DNA of 41,196 nt from an uncultured Lachnospiraceae bacterium (GCA_910585715.1 CAJUEX010000030.1:1-41196); one strand, 5' to 3'; shown: positions 17,720-26,537, counted from the first letter of the stretch. Numbers and translations: made by a program. Notes: generated by a model not told the origin, from the sequence alone.

Positions 17720-18823
17720 TCACATCTTTTCAGCCATAAGCTCATATAAATGCGCACATATCCTGTCCCATGACAAAGTTTTTTCCGCATATTGAATGAT
17801 ATTGCGGACTTCCTCACCGGAATAAGCTCTTTTGCTTTCCTGGACAAATGCTTCTTTCAGTGAACTCACATCATTTGTCTTTACCACAACACCATATTCT
17901 TTATTATTCGTAAGTTCCTTTACAGGCGGCACTGCATCAGATAAAATCATCCTACAGCCACAGTGCAATGCCTCCGGTCCCACCAGCGGAAATCCCTCAT
18001 ACCGCGACGGCAGTACGAATACCCTTGCTGATGAGTACATTTCATACAATTTTTTCTTGTCTGAAATAGGACCTGTAAATATGACCCGCTCCTTAAGCCG
18101 TGGATACTTTTCATAAAAAGCTTCTTTTTGCTGCATAAATGCCGGTTCAATACTGCCCACCAGCTTCAGCTTCCAATCATGCTCTGCTGCAGATTCCGCA
18201 AATGCCTCCAACAGCAGGTCTGTAGCCTTTTCATAAGTTCCAAGCCTGCCTACTGTAATAAAGCAGTTTTCCCTTTCCAAAGTGCCTGCGGCTTCTGTAT
18301 CGGTATTATCCACGTATCCATTACAGATTACTGCCATATCCACATCGGTAAATTCCCTGCACAACTTTCTTATCTGCTCCGATTCCACCGAAACGATGTC
18401 CGCAGCCTTTGCTGCCTTTTCAAAAATTTCAAGCTCCTTTTTATTTTCTGATAAGAGCCGGCAGCCATCATAATTCAAATCTAATTTTAAATATACCTTT
18501 CCCTTTGGATTTAAGAACTTATATAACTTTGACCAGTAGTACGCATGCCTGCCGCCATGATAAAAATTAAACCAGTCCACTTGCCTGCCATATTTGAAAA
18601 TATATATTAAACCGGTAACTGTCTCATTATTCAACAGCATGGAAATCTGCTTAAATTGTTTTTCTGAAAAACCACCTTTTTCTGCTTCTTTCAATGAAGC
18701 ACGGCAGCAGACCAGTTTTGCACATACATCCTCCCGTTTGTCCAATGTATATGGAATCTGCCCTGAATCCTTGTAAAGTTCTACTTCCCTTCCCTTTGGA
18801 TAAAGCGTACAGAAATTAATCAT
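17720..18823 (-). CDS. Glycosyltransferase family 4
   Basis: 367 residues from ATG 18823, one base after the stop of the upstream acyltransferase frame; the longer frame to 18880 overlaps that gene. The C-terminal GT-B domain contains FITVGRLGTYEKATDLLLEA and PSRYEGFPLVGPEAL, with the EGFPLVGPE motif that binds the nucleotide-sugar diphosphate. It is a cytoplasmic, probably membrane-associated retaining transferase that adds one sugar to the lipid-linked repeat. If the upstream acyltransferase is switched off by its G tract, translational coupling to this gene could be affected. Confidence 0.85.
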   Translation of the reverse strand: MINFCTLYPKGREVELYKDSGQIPYTLDKREDVCAKLVCCRASLKEAEKGGFSEKQFKQISMLLNNETVTGLIYIFKYGRQVDWFNFYHGGRHAYYWSKLYKFLNPKGKVYLKLDLNYDGCRLLSENKKELEIFEKAAKAADIVSVESEQIRKLCREFTDVDMAVICNGYVDNTDTEAAGTLERENCFITVGRLGTYEKATDLLLEAFAESAAEHDWKLKLVGSIEPAFMQQKEAFYEKYPRLKERVIFTGPISDKKKLYEMYSSARVFVLPSRYEGFPLVGPEALHCGCRMILSDAVPPVKELTNNKEYGVVVKTNDVSSLKEAFVQESKRAYSGEEVRNIIQYAEKTLSWDRICAHLYELMAEKM

Positions 18824-18824
18824 G

Positions 18825-20002
18825 TCAGTCACTTTCCAACCTTTCAACAATCTTTCCCTCAATTTTAAACAAATATTCATATACTACATACTGTACCAGG
18901 TATGAGAATAAAATAATTACCATCAATGATATGAGCATTGACGCTAATACTGCTTTTGTATAACTAATATGACGGATAAAAACCAACATAAGATAACAGC
19001 TAAGGGAAATTACAACCGGCCAGTGAACGGCAAAAATGGCAAATGAAATTCCTCCCAGTTTCTGAAATAATTTACTCTCAATAACTTTTCTGATAAAACA
19101 GCTGTTTTCAATTCCAATCACCAGACATCCCCATCCCAATGCCCAATACAGGTAATGGGTTATTTTAAAATAACAGACCCAATGATAAAATCCCTCTGCA
19201 GGACTTCCCTTGGGGACCGCTATCAAAATAAGCGCAATTATCCCGAATATTAGCGCTTTATACTTATACTTTTTAAATTTCCATGTATGAAACGGGCTGT
19301 AATAATAATCACATAGCCACATTCCCAACAGCATAATCCCAAAATAGAAATGTTCATATTGTACTTTACAACCTAAATAGTAGCTATACACAAATAATAT
19401 AGCATATAAAATTTCTCTATATTTCCATTTTGAAAGATATTTTGTCAGACACAACAATAAAAATCCATTTAGCCATATATATTTAATGGTTCCTAATGGC
19501 GCATTATATCTGGCTGACTTTATAAATGCATTTATCATAGCATCTGCTATAGGTCCATCGCCAGACAACAGCCTTCCGGCTTCAAAATTGTTGAACCATT
19601 CAGAATAATTGGACGAGTAAGTCAAGTCCGTAATCCGATATGGATACACCCCATTAAGCTTCATAACACCCCAGCCAAGCAAGCATCCGATTAGGACCAT
19701 GGGCATCAGGCGAATATACCCCCCCCCCTATTCGTCAAAATTTTTACCTTCCCCTTACTGTAATAACCCAGAGGAATGACAAAACCACTTAAAAGTAAAA
19801 AACACATCAATGCCGACGGACCATTTATCAGCACATTTAAAGGTGTTTCAAAAAAAAGCTTTTCATGGCTGGAGTGCATCTCATACGTCATTCCAAAATA
19901 TACTGCCGGAAAGAAAACCGAAACCATATGACCCACGCATACTATAAGACAGCATATTCCTTTTAATGAATCTATATATTTAATCCTCAAAAATCGCTTC
20001 AT
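18825..20002 (-). pseudogene. Acyltransferase-3 gene, phase-OFF at a G10 tract
   Basis: Two frames make up one gene. From ATG 20002, RIKYIDSLKGICCLIVCVGH gives the catalytic histidine and LLLSGFVIPLGYYSKG follows; the frame then runs through ten Gs and stops at 19706 after NRGGGIFA. The rest, from 19706 to 18825, encodes about eight more membrane segments. With 8 or 11 Gs the frame reads NRGG(G)YIRLMPMVLIG and continues for about 392 residues. YIRLM is a typical join in this family, so the gene appears intact but out of frame. TGATG at 19704-19708 makes stop and restart overlap. It starts in a 4-base overlap with the upstream gene. The likely function is switchable glycan acylation. Confidence 0.85.
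19719..19728 (-). repeat. G10 homopolymer (C10 on + strand), contingency tract
   Basis: Ten consecutive Cs on the plus strand, the longest G/C run I see in the window, lie inside the acyltransferase gene about 90 codons from its start. Ten Gs give premature termination; n = 8 or 11 restores the full frame. Slipped-strand mispairing at such tracts is an established switching mechanism in other bacteria. Confidence 0.9.
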
Positions 20003-20583
20003 CCCCTTAATGGCGTTTTAGAAGCCGGCACACCGCACACCGTAGCAAAGTCATCCACATCTTTTGTCACCACTGCATTTGCCCCGATTACACAATGCCG
20101 CCCCAATGTAACGCCAGGAAGAATGATACAGTCCTTTCCTACAAATGCACCCTTGCATATTTTCACAGGCTTCGTAGTAATTCCCTGCTCTATGACAGCT
20201 CTGTCAGGGTCAGTAGTAATATGTGATAAGTCTGTAATAAATACTCCTGAACTGATTAGTACATCATCTTCAATAATAATTGAATCTGCGCATGCAATAT
20301 GCAGCTCCTGACCTACATTCACATTATTTCCAAATTTTAAAACCGGCGGAGATACTTGTCCATCCCAGCCATCAATCACTTCCACCCTTGCATGTGGCCA
20401 GATGCCCGTTCTTTCCCCAACCTCAATATATCGGGTTCCGGACAGAAAAATGGGATTCCAAAAATAGGATTTCTTTCCAATAGCCTTGAATTTCCTCTTG
20501 TGCAGCCAGAAATAAGTATTCCGGCAAAGAGACAGCCTGCGCTCATACTTATTCATCCTGAAAAACTTAGCTAACTTATTCAT
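19999..20583 (-). CDS. Hexapeptide-repeat acyltransferase
   Basis: 194 residues. A short basic N-terminus is followed by a beta-helix of hexapeptide repeats, including VGKDCIILPGVTLGRHCVIGANAVV and a C-terminal VCGVPASKTPL of the usual xGxPAK type. It is a cytoplasmic acetyl-CoA-dependent O- or N-acetyltransferase, probably acting on a repeat-unit sugar. It overlaps both neighbours by four bases (ATGA), so the GT2, this gene and the phase-variable acyltransferase are translationally coupled. An internal ATG at codon 10 is possible but less likely. Confidence 0.85.
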   Translation of the reverse strand: MNKLAKFFRMNKYERRLSLCRNTYFWLHKRKFKAIGKKSYFWNPIFLSGTRYIEVGERTGIWPHARVEVIDGWDGQVSPPVLKFGNNVNVGQELHIACADSIIIEDDVLISSGVFITDLSHITTDPDRAVIEQGITTKPVKICKGAFVGKDCIILPGVTLGRHCVIGANAVVTKDVDDFATVCGVPASKTPLRG

Positions 20584-21470
20584 AGATTATCACATCTCCC
20601 CATTTTCCCGTTTCTATAATCCTTCCATGCTTTCATGATATACCTGTCATTTTTCTTATAAAAAGGAGAGATGAAATATTTTATCAGAAACTTGCTATAA
20701 GTAAAAATCCTTGCCGGAAATTTCAACTCGCTTTTATGTTTATTCATATAGTAAAGCTTATTCCTTGTCATGTAATAAACCTGAACTTTAGAATCAGAGC
20801 CTCCTCCTGCGCTGCTTACCTTATGCCACAGGACTGCCTTGGGCACATATAAAATTGTAATTCCCGCTTTATTTACCCTTGCGCAGAAATCGGTATCATC
20901 AAAATACATAAATACGGTTTCATCAATAAATCCTACCCGCTCAAACACCGTCTTGTGTATGAGCATACAGCATGTGGGAGAATAGGTTATGGTTTTTTGC
21001 ATATCGTACTGTCCGCAGTCTGTCTCAAAATTCCCCCAGTGCTCTGACTCGCCTTTTTTCCAGACCATGGCGCCGCCTGCAAACCAAAGCATGTCCTTTG
21101 GATCATAGTAGTAAATTTTAGGAACCGCAATCGTATCAGGATTTGCCGCTTCCATTAAATAACGGATGGTATCTTTATGCAGCTCGATATCGTTATTTAA
21201 TAAAAGTACATAATCTGTTTTCAACTCTTCTATGGCATAATGGATTCCTATATTGTTTCCTTTTGCCACACCGACATTTTCTTCCTGCAATAAATAATGT
21301 ACATCAGGATAAAGTTCTTTTGCCAATGCTATGGAATTATCCTTAGAGCCGCTGTCTACAATAATCACTTCAAAGTTGTTATAAGAAGATTCATATATAG
21401 TCTTCAATGCATCATTCTGATATTTTTCGCCATTATAATTTACAATGACAATACCAATCTTATCTTTCAT
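20580..21470 (-). CDS. Glycosyltransferase family 2 (rhamnosyltransferase-like)
   Basis: 296 residues with a GT-A fold. IGIVIVNYNGEKY begins the nucleotide-binding domain, VDSGSKDNS and LLLNNDIEL (a DxD equivalent) follow, and YFDDTDFCARVNKAG carries the acidic catalytic region. The pattern is that of WbbL-like rhamnosyltransferases, but the sugar cannot be settled from sequence. It is inverting and acts at the cytoplasmic membrane face. It starts at ATG 21470, fourteen bases after the GT4 stop. Confidence 0.85.
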   Translation of the reverse strand: MKDKIGIVIVNYNGEKYQNDALKTIYESSYNNFEVIIVDSGSKDNSIALAKELYPDVHYLLQEENVGVAKGNNIGIHYAIEELKTDYVLLLNNDIELHKDTIRYLMEAANPDTIAVPKIYYYDPKDMLWFAGGAMVWKKGESEHWGNFETDCGQYDMQKTITYSPTCCMLIHKTVFERVGFIDETVFMYFDDTDFCARVNKAGITILYVPKAVLWHKVSSAGGGSDSKVQVYYMTRNKLYYMNKHKSELKFPARIFTYSKFLIKYFISPFYKKNDRYIMKAWKDYRNGKMGRCDNL

Positions 21471-21484
21471 AAATAAAAACTCCT

Positions 21485-22600
21485 CTAGTCAAATAACTCC
21501 AGAACCTTCTTTGCTATCTTATCCCAGTCAAAATACTTTCTAAACTGCCCGTTGCTAAGTCCTGCCGCATAGTATTTCTCCTGTTCACTATAAGCAAGGA
21601 TTGCTTCTATCATTTCCTGCTCACCAGCACACATCCTTACGCCCTCTGCATTTTTAAACAGCTCCCCTGCCTCTGCGTCCCCGCTGGCAGTGACAACTGC
21701 TACATTCCTGCCTAAAAAAGCCAGAAAACTGCCTCTTCGCAGGGTAAGACCATCCTCATACGGCAATACTGCAATATCAATCAAATCCAGCTTCTGTTCG
21801 ATTTCTTCTTCGGGCAGAAAACCCGTAATAATAATCTTGGAATCCAGCTTCTTTTCCTTTATCAGCTTTTGTATCTCTGCCTGATAACCGTCAAAGGCGC
21901 TTGTAAGATTCCGGGGAAAGCCTCCCAAAAGATAATATTGAAACCGTTCCGGATATTTCTGTTCCAGCCTGCTCCATATTTCCAACAGGTTCTCAATTCC
22001 TTTCCCGGGATAAATCCCGCCAAAAAATCCAAGATTTATTTTGCCCCCTGAAGGCTTCTTCTTACTGTCTGTCCAATTGATATTAGAGCCGATTCCCGAC
22101 TTGGACACTTTATTTCCGAATTTCTTTTTTAAATGCTCATACTCTACAAAGGAAGGAGTGTCCAAATGATGGCAGAACCGCACTAACGGCCATGTAAATA
22201 TCTTCCTTGCCGGCCTGCACATGGTATATTCATGAAGCCTTAAGTGGCACTCTGTTTTCTTCCGGCTGAATAAATTCCGCACTCTGATGAAAAAAGGCAA
22301 AAAGCTGATTGAAACATCTTTTTTGTATCCGTTTCCGGCATATTCAATAAGGATTTTACTGATTCCATTTTTTTTCATCTGCTTAAAAATCCGGCTCACA
22401 GTGCCCAATTTCCAATTTGGTACTAATAAAACATCTTTGTATTTGTTTTCTTCTATATACTTACGAATGCCCGGAATGTCCGAAGTAATAAGCAATAAAT
22501 CCTGCTCCTTAATCATGGAACTATATAATTTACCCGCAGCGTCTCCAATTCCATCACCTAATCTGGGAAAGCTTCCTGTAATATATAAAATTTTCTCCAT
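21485..22600 (-). CDS. Glycosyltransferase family 4-like
   Basis: 371 residues, GT-B fold. The N-terminal domain begins ILYITGSFPRLGDGIGDAAGK. The C-terminal domain has LGFFGGIYPGKGIENLLEIW, YYLLGGFP and VLPYEDGLTLRRGSF in the positions of the donor-binding loops. The usual EGFGxxxxE is replaced by EDGLTLRRGS, so the family assignment is general. It lies between the SDR and GT2 genes in tight array. The predicted role is addition of a sugar to the lipid-linked repeat. Confidence 0.75.
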   Translation of the reverse strand: MEKILYITGSFPRLGDGIGDAAGKLYSSMIKEQDLLLITSDIPGIRKYIEENKYKDVLLVPNWKLGTVSRIFKQMKKNGISKILIEYAGNGYKKDVSISFLPFFIRVRNLFSRKKTECHLRLHEYTMCRPARKIFTWPLVRFCHHLDTPSFVEYEHLKKKFGNKVSKSGIGSNINWTDSKKKPSGGKINLGFFGGIYPGKGIENLLEIWSRLEQKYPERFQYYLLGGFPRNLTSAFDGYQAEIQKLIKEKKLDSKIIITGFLPEEEIEQKLDLIDIAVLPYEDGLTLRRGSFLAFLGRNVAVVTASGDAEAGELFKNAEGVRMCAGEQEMIEAILAYSEQEKYYAAGLSNGQFRKYFDWDKIAKKVLELFD

Positions 22601-22631
22601 CTTTTCTTTCCTTACTTTATCTGATTACTGT

Positions 22632-23462
22632 TTATTTCTTATTTCTCATGATTTCTGCAATTTTATCACTTGCTCCCCAAACTGCCTTAGAATCATACGG
22701 TCTGTCCGGAAATTCCCCATAATTCAGCCTGATTTTATATCCATTATCTGAAATAAAACGTTCAACCCTGTCACAAAGGCGCTCAGGCCTTCCGGAGCAG
22801 ATATTTACAATTCCGATAACCTCATCCTGTTCAACTGTTGCCGCCACCTGCTCGCAGAACAAATCGTATTCCAGAAAATCAAACTGGTTTTGTCCCATAG
22901 TAAATGGAAAGGTTTCTTTTCCTTCCTTCTCAGCCGCTGTAATCTTGGAAAAAATAGAACAGCCATGCTCTGTATTCCCAACAATATAATAGCCCCGCAG
23001 CCATTGAAATATCACGTTATTCTGTGCCGCCAAGAGCTGGGTTTCACTTCTCAATGCGTTTTTTGCAATTCCATAATTGCTTTGGGGCCAGCATGGCGTA
23101 TGTTCCGTTATGCAGCCCTCGAAAAATCCGATTTCATGCATGCTTCCCATTACTGCAATTTTTTGGATTCCACCCTTCATCATCTTTTGGATAAATGCTA
23201 CATGCCTGGGCAAATCACCTATATGACTCTCCGAATTATGGACGAATCCATCCCTCCATGCCATATGGAGCAATACATCCGGCTTACCAAAAAAGGCAGC
23301 AGGGTCATCTACTTCAAACAAATCTGCCTGAATGAACTCTGCTTTCTCATTTACGTTTTCTCCTGAAAAATCAGTTGCAACCACCTGCACGTTATCCCTC
23401 ACAAGGCAATTTATCACTCCGCTGCCTAAATATCCATTTGCTCCTGTAACCAATACCTTCAT
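22632..23462 (-). CDS. Extended SDR: NAD-dependent sugar epimerase/dehydratase/reductase
   Basis: 276 residues. GANGYLG at 7-13 is the Rossmann nucleotide-binding motif and YGIAK the catalytic YxxxK of extended short-chain dehydrogenases. LLHMAWRDGF and VMGSMHEIG are typical of nucleotide-sugar 4-ketoreductases and epimerases in O-antigen clusters. It should make one activated sugar for the repeat, perhaps by reducing a 4-keto-6-deoxy sugar. No matching 4,6-dehydratase is in the window, so the precursor must come from elsewhere. Confidence 0.8.
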   Translation of the reverse strand: MKVLVTGANGYLGSGVINCLVRDNVQVVATDFSGENVNEKAEFIQADLFEVDDPAAFFGKPDVLLHMAWRDGFVHNSESHIGDLPRHVAFIQKMMKGGIQKIAVMGSMHEIGFFEGCITEHTPCWPQSNYGIAKNALRSETQLLAAQNNVIFQWLRGYYIVGNTEHGCSIFSKITAAEKEGKETFPFTMGQNQFDFLEYDLFCEQVAATVEQDEVIGIVNICSGRPERLCDRVERFISDNGYKIRLNYGEFPDRPYDSKAVWGASDKIAEIMRNKK

Positions 23463-23477
23463 TTTATGCCTCCGCCA

Positions 23478-24002
23478 TCATTTTTTTGAAACTGCCGTCC
23501 CAGACAATCCATTCACTATGCTTTCAAATTCTTCATTAAATCTTTTGTTATTGCTTTGCTGCTTAACCGGCATTTTGTCTATTATCTTTTCATAATTTAC
23601 AATCATATCTTCCAGTTCTGCAATTTTCTCCACAAGAAGAATATTCTGCTGACGTTCTTTTACCGCCCTGCAAAAATCCGCCTGATGGTCGTTTACATGC
23701 TCTCCAAACTGTTTTTGTCTTGGAACCACAATCGGAATTTTTCCCATTTGCAGGGGCGCTACAAAGCTGGAGGGCCCCCCATGGGTAATAACGATTCTGG
23801 CAGCAGCTATATTTTTCTGCATATCCTGATAGGAAAGCAGCCTGCTCCATTTACAATTTACAGGCTGGTATGTGCTGAATCCGGTCTGCATCACAACTTC
23901 ATCTTCAATAATACCTTTTGCCTTTAGCTTATCCACATATTCCAGCAAACGGTTAAATTGCTGTTCATGAGTCCCTACGGTTACAAAAATCATTTCACTC
24001 AT
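23478..24002 (-). CDS. PssE/Alg13-like glycosyltransferase subunit
   Basis: 174 residues equivalent to the C-terminal half of family 28 glycosyltransferases. FVTVGTHEQQFNRLL starts the domain, and ITHGGPSSFVAPLQMGKIPIVVPR carries the nucleotide-sugar-binding glycine-rich loop. Such proteins are catalytic partners of PssD/Alg14 membrane-binding subunits, and one is encoded just upstream (24012-24461). The pair normally adds the second sugar, often glucuronic acid or galactose, onto the primed lipid carrier. The gap to the PssD-like gene is nine bases. Confidence 0.85.
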   Translation of the reverse strand: MSEMIFVTVGTHEQQFNRLLEYVDKLKAKGIIEDEVVMQTGFSTYQPVNCKWSRLLSYQDMQKNIAAARIVITHGGPSSFVAPLQMGKIPIVVPRQKQFGEHVNDHQADFCRAVKERQQNILLVEKIAELEDMIVNYEKIIDKMPVKQQSNNKRFNEEFESIVNGLSGTAVSKK

Positions 24003-24011
24003 TGCTCCTGA

Positions 24012-24461
24012 TTAAAATATACTTCCCAGATTCACTGCCTTCGGATAGACAGCTTTCATTTCTTCCCACTGGACAATAAACCTGTCTGCTACGGGATAGA
24101 CCATTTTCCCTGTGATGGTAGGCTTGTCAATACGGTCAAACACTTCGATATAAATGGTCTTTGCCCCGAAAAGCTTTCCAAGATAAAAGAAAGGCACTGC
24201 TGCTGCTGCACCGGATGAAACAATCAAATCAGGTTTTTCCTTTCTCAGTATCTTCCAGGCACGTCCCGTATTAATAATAAGCGCCTTCAGGCTTCTGTTG
24301 GTCGGATAATAACAAGGATACATCCTCTCATCCTTCAACAGGCTTCTGGCGTCCTCTTTATCAAAAGTGACCCAGAAACGCTCTTTATTTTTCCAAAAAG
24401 GCTTAAGCATATATAAATGGGTTAAATGCCCTCCTGAGGAACCTACTAAACAAACTTTCAT
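24012..24461 (-). CDS. PssD/Alg14-like glycosyltransferase subunit
   Basis: 149 residues. KVCLVGSSGGHLTHLYML is the hallmark of PssD/CpsF/Alg14 proteins, and IVSSGAAAAVPFFYLGKLFGAKTIYIE the second conserved region. It recruits the PssE-like partner to the membrane and supplies the acceptor site. Together the two form one split GT-B enzyme. It is the first transferase of the operon after the chain-length gene. The 77-base gap before it holds no visible gene. Confidence 0.88.
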   Translation of the reverse strand: MKVCLVGSSGGHLTHLYMLKPFWKNKERFWVTFDKEDARSLLKDERMYPCYYPTNRSLKALIINTGRAWKILRKEKPDLIVSSGAAAAVPFFYLGKLFGAKTIYIEVFDRIDKPTITGKMVYPVADRFIVQWEEMKAVYPKAVNLGSIF

Positions 24462-24538
24462 TTCACGTTCTCCTTAAACCTCTTCCGGCTGCTTCAAGCT
24501 GTGGATTCTAATATCATCTATCCCCAAACTGCTTGATT

Positions 24539-25993
24539 TTATGCTACTACCACAGCGCCAAGCACCTTCGTTCCCTGATGTGCACAGACCTCAATCTCCT
24601 GTGCCACTTCACCATAAAGAGATACGCCTGCACGTTCCACTAACACTACATAACCAATCTCAGCTGACTGCTCTAAAGCTTCCGCATCATACAAAATCGG
24701 CTTTCCTGCTATAAGCTCTACATCCGTCTTTTTCAATTCCTTCTTCAATTGTTCTATTAATTGTTTCTCTTCATTTCCGAAAGCTGCTCCGGTTATATAT
24801 ACCCTGGAAGCATTTAATTTGCCTGCGCCTATCTTAATGCCTGCCGCCACCATGGGAACTGCCTCTTCTTCCGTAAAATACCGCCTGTTCAGATGGCGCA
24901 TCCTTTCAATAAAGCTGTCTATAAAACCAAACCATTTCTTTTTCGTCTCATTTTTTATGACCACATTTCCTAACAGCTTCACATCATAAATTCTTTCAAA
25001 ATCATCCTCCAGACGAAGTGTCCTGTTTAATAAATAGAAAAGCGCCCATATGCCAAATACCAGTACGCCGCCTCCTATAAATCCAACTACAACAAGCTTT
25101 TTGCTGATAGTAATCTGCGGTGTTTCTTCTGTCTCTTCCTGTTCTTCCTTTTCAAGCATCTGCTCTTTTTCATAAGCATCCACATAAGAAAGCTCTTCAT
25201 CCGTCATCTTATTTTCCATGTTATCAATATTTGCCTTGTAAGTGGACAGCTTGCTTATATTTTCCTGCTGATATTTCCATAAATCAGAGTCTGCGATATA
25301 ATCACAATTATCTTCAAGCAAAGTAATATCATGGGCTTCCATCTTCTCTGCTATGGAAGCTCTGCCAGCCTCCATAGTTTCCTTCACAAGCTCTGTCAGG
25401 GCTTTGCAGCTCTCCTCAGAATCACTATAGACAAAAACAGTCAAAACGCCTGTATTATTCATATTGGGAATAATATCCCCATACTTACTGTTACAATCTA
25501 TTAATTCCTGTACATATGAGATTTCCTTTTCATCGCTGCCTGTCAGCTCCTGCAATCTGGCCGTAAACGCTTCTGTCCTGAACTCTGACTTGTAAGCTTC
25601 AATCAATGCGTTGATATTATTGGTCTTATTTATCAAAGGATATTCTACTGTATAATGGTTGTCCACATAGTAAGTAACTACTCCCCGATAAAAACCGCCT
25701 GCGTCCAGCTGCATCAGAGAAGCCTTATCATTATATAAAATTTGTTCCCCGTACATTTGCTTGTATTCCAAGTAGGCATTCACATTCTCCATGGAATCTT
25801 CATCCAATTCCAAATCCTCTAATGCAATTTCTTCCTTTGGCTGCCTTGCGGCCTTTGCACTCTTTAAATAACTGACCCCTCCTGCCAGAACCGCAAATAT
25901 CACAGCCCATAAGACCATTTGCCTCCATTTCCGGCATACTGCCCAAAACATATCTATTAGATTAATTTCTCTTTCTGCAATGTTTTTTTCCAT
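24539..25993 (-). CDS. Polysaccharide co-polymerase (Wzz-like) with degenerate kinase-like C-terminal domain
   Basis: 484 residues. INLIDMFWAVCRKWRQ and a first membrane helix at about 26-43 are typical of chain-length determinant proteins. A largely helical extracellular domain and a second membrane helix near 305-325 follow. The cytoplasmic tail of about 150 residues looks like a CpsD/BY-kinase fold (VYITGAAFGNEEKQLIEQL ... GYVVLVERAGVSLYGEV ... VLGAVVV). It has no Walker A GKT/S and no C-terminal tyrosine cluster. It probably controls polymer length, with a non-catalytic nucleotide-binding-like tail. It is the first gene after the promoter at 26034-26062. Confidence 0.75.
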   Translation of the reverse strand: MEKNIAEREINLIDMFWAVCRKWRQMVLWAVIFAVLAGGVSYLKSAKAARQPKEEIALEDLELDEDSMENVNAYLEYKQMYGEQILYNDKASLMQLDAGGFYRGVVTYYVDNHYTVEYPLINKTNNINALIEAYKSEFRTEAFTARLQELTGSDEKEISYVQELIDCNSKYGDIIPNMNNTGVLTVFVYSDSEESCKALTELVKETMEAGRASIAEKMEAHDITLLEDNCDYIADSDLWKYQQENISKLSTYKANIDNMENKMTDEELSYVDAYEKEQMLEKEEQEETEETPQITISKKLVVVGFIGGGVLVFGIWALFYLLNRTLRLEDDFERIYDVKLLGNVVIKNETKKKWFGFIDSFIERMRHLNRRYFTEEEAVPMVAAGIKIGAGKLNASRVYITGAAFGNEEKQLIEQLKKELKKTDVELIAGKPILYDAEALEQSAEIGYVVLVERAGVSLYGEVAQEIEVCAHQGTKVLGAVVVA

Positions 25994-26033
25994 CTATTCA
26001 GCTTTCCTTCCATATTTTGTAAATTATCTTCTT

Positions 26034-26062
26034 ATTATACAATGGGTAAATTATTTTTACAA
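26034..26062 (-). promoter_or_regulatory. Sigma-A-type promoter of the main polysaccharide operon
   Basis: On the minus strand TTGTAA (26062-26057), a 17-base spacer and a perfect TATAAT (26039-26034) precede the chain-length gene, whose ATG is about 40 bases downstream. A terminator at 26101-26125 isolates it from upstream transcription, so this is the likely start of the operon that runs to about 1.5 kb. Confidence 0.7.
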
Positions 26063-26100
26063 GCCCGCTGTTTCAATGCCCTGAAAGGTGAAATAATAAT

Positions 26101-26125
26101 AAAAAGGACTGACAAAGTCCTTTTT
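26101..26125 (-). terminator. Rho-independent terminator after the 91-residue ORF
   Basis: A perfect 10-bp stem, AAAAAGGACT at 26101-26110 with its complement at 26116-26125, around a 5-base loop. A-rich and T-rich flanks on both sides could make it work in either direction. It begins six bases after the stop of the ORF ending at 26131. Confidence 0.8.
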
Positions 26126-26130
26126 ATTAT

Positions 26131-26406
26131 TTAAATATCACCACTATGTTTCTTTATTATTCCTGCAACGGGCCCCAAAGGCTTTGTAAATCTTTGCATT
26201 CCGCTGACCATTTCGTCAGCACCGTGCCTGCATCCCTTTTCCTCAAAGGTGGGGGTAAATGATACTTTATCACACAGTCCGGACTTACATGCCCGATAAA
26301 CCAATATCCTTTCCGGACGTGCCCCTTTCGGCATCTCGAATAGTTTAAAATATTCCAGGAAAATCCTTTCTAATCTATCCCGATTCTCTATTTTATTCTC
26401 TTCCAA
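26131..26406 (-). CDS. Small protein of unknown function
   Basis: A 91-residue frame from a TTG at 26406 with only a weak GGG upstream. The product is hydrophilic, with cysteines in RACKSGLCDK and KGCRHG and a basic end (IIKKHSGDI); no family is recognised. It has its own upstream promoter (26466-26495) and a terminator directly downstream, which supports a real transcript. The poor start leaves open a non-coding RNA or a decayed gene. It sits between the second ligase-like gene and the polysaccharide operon promoter. Confidence 0.4.
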   Translation of the reverse strand: MEENKIENRDRLERIFLEYFKLFEMPKGARPERILVYRACKSGLCDKVSFTPTFEEKGCRHGADEMVSGMQRFTKPLGPVAGIIKKHSGDI

Positions 26407-26465
26407 TAGTATTTACCCATGTTTCATAAAATAACCTTATAGTTTGCAACTTATCGCTTACATAT

Positions 26466-26495
26466 ATATTAAAAACAAATCATCTGCTTTGTCAA
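26466..26495 (-). promoter_or_regulatory. Promoter-like sequence upstream of the 91-residue ORF
   Basis: A perfect TTGACA (26495-26490) with an 18-base spacer to TAATAT (26471-26466) on the minus strand. It is about 60 bases before the TTG at 26406. The -35 is strong and the -10 moderate. Confidence 0.5.
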
Positions 26496-26537
26496 CCCTT
26501 AATCGATGGCTCTCCACCTGTGATAAACAGTTTCCTT

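Noticed and set aside
22890..23366. Plus-strand ORF of 158 codons
   Set aside because: Antisense to the SDR gene, which has clear catalytic motifs; the plus-strand product looks random.
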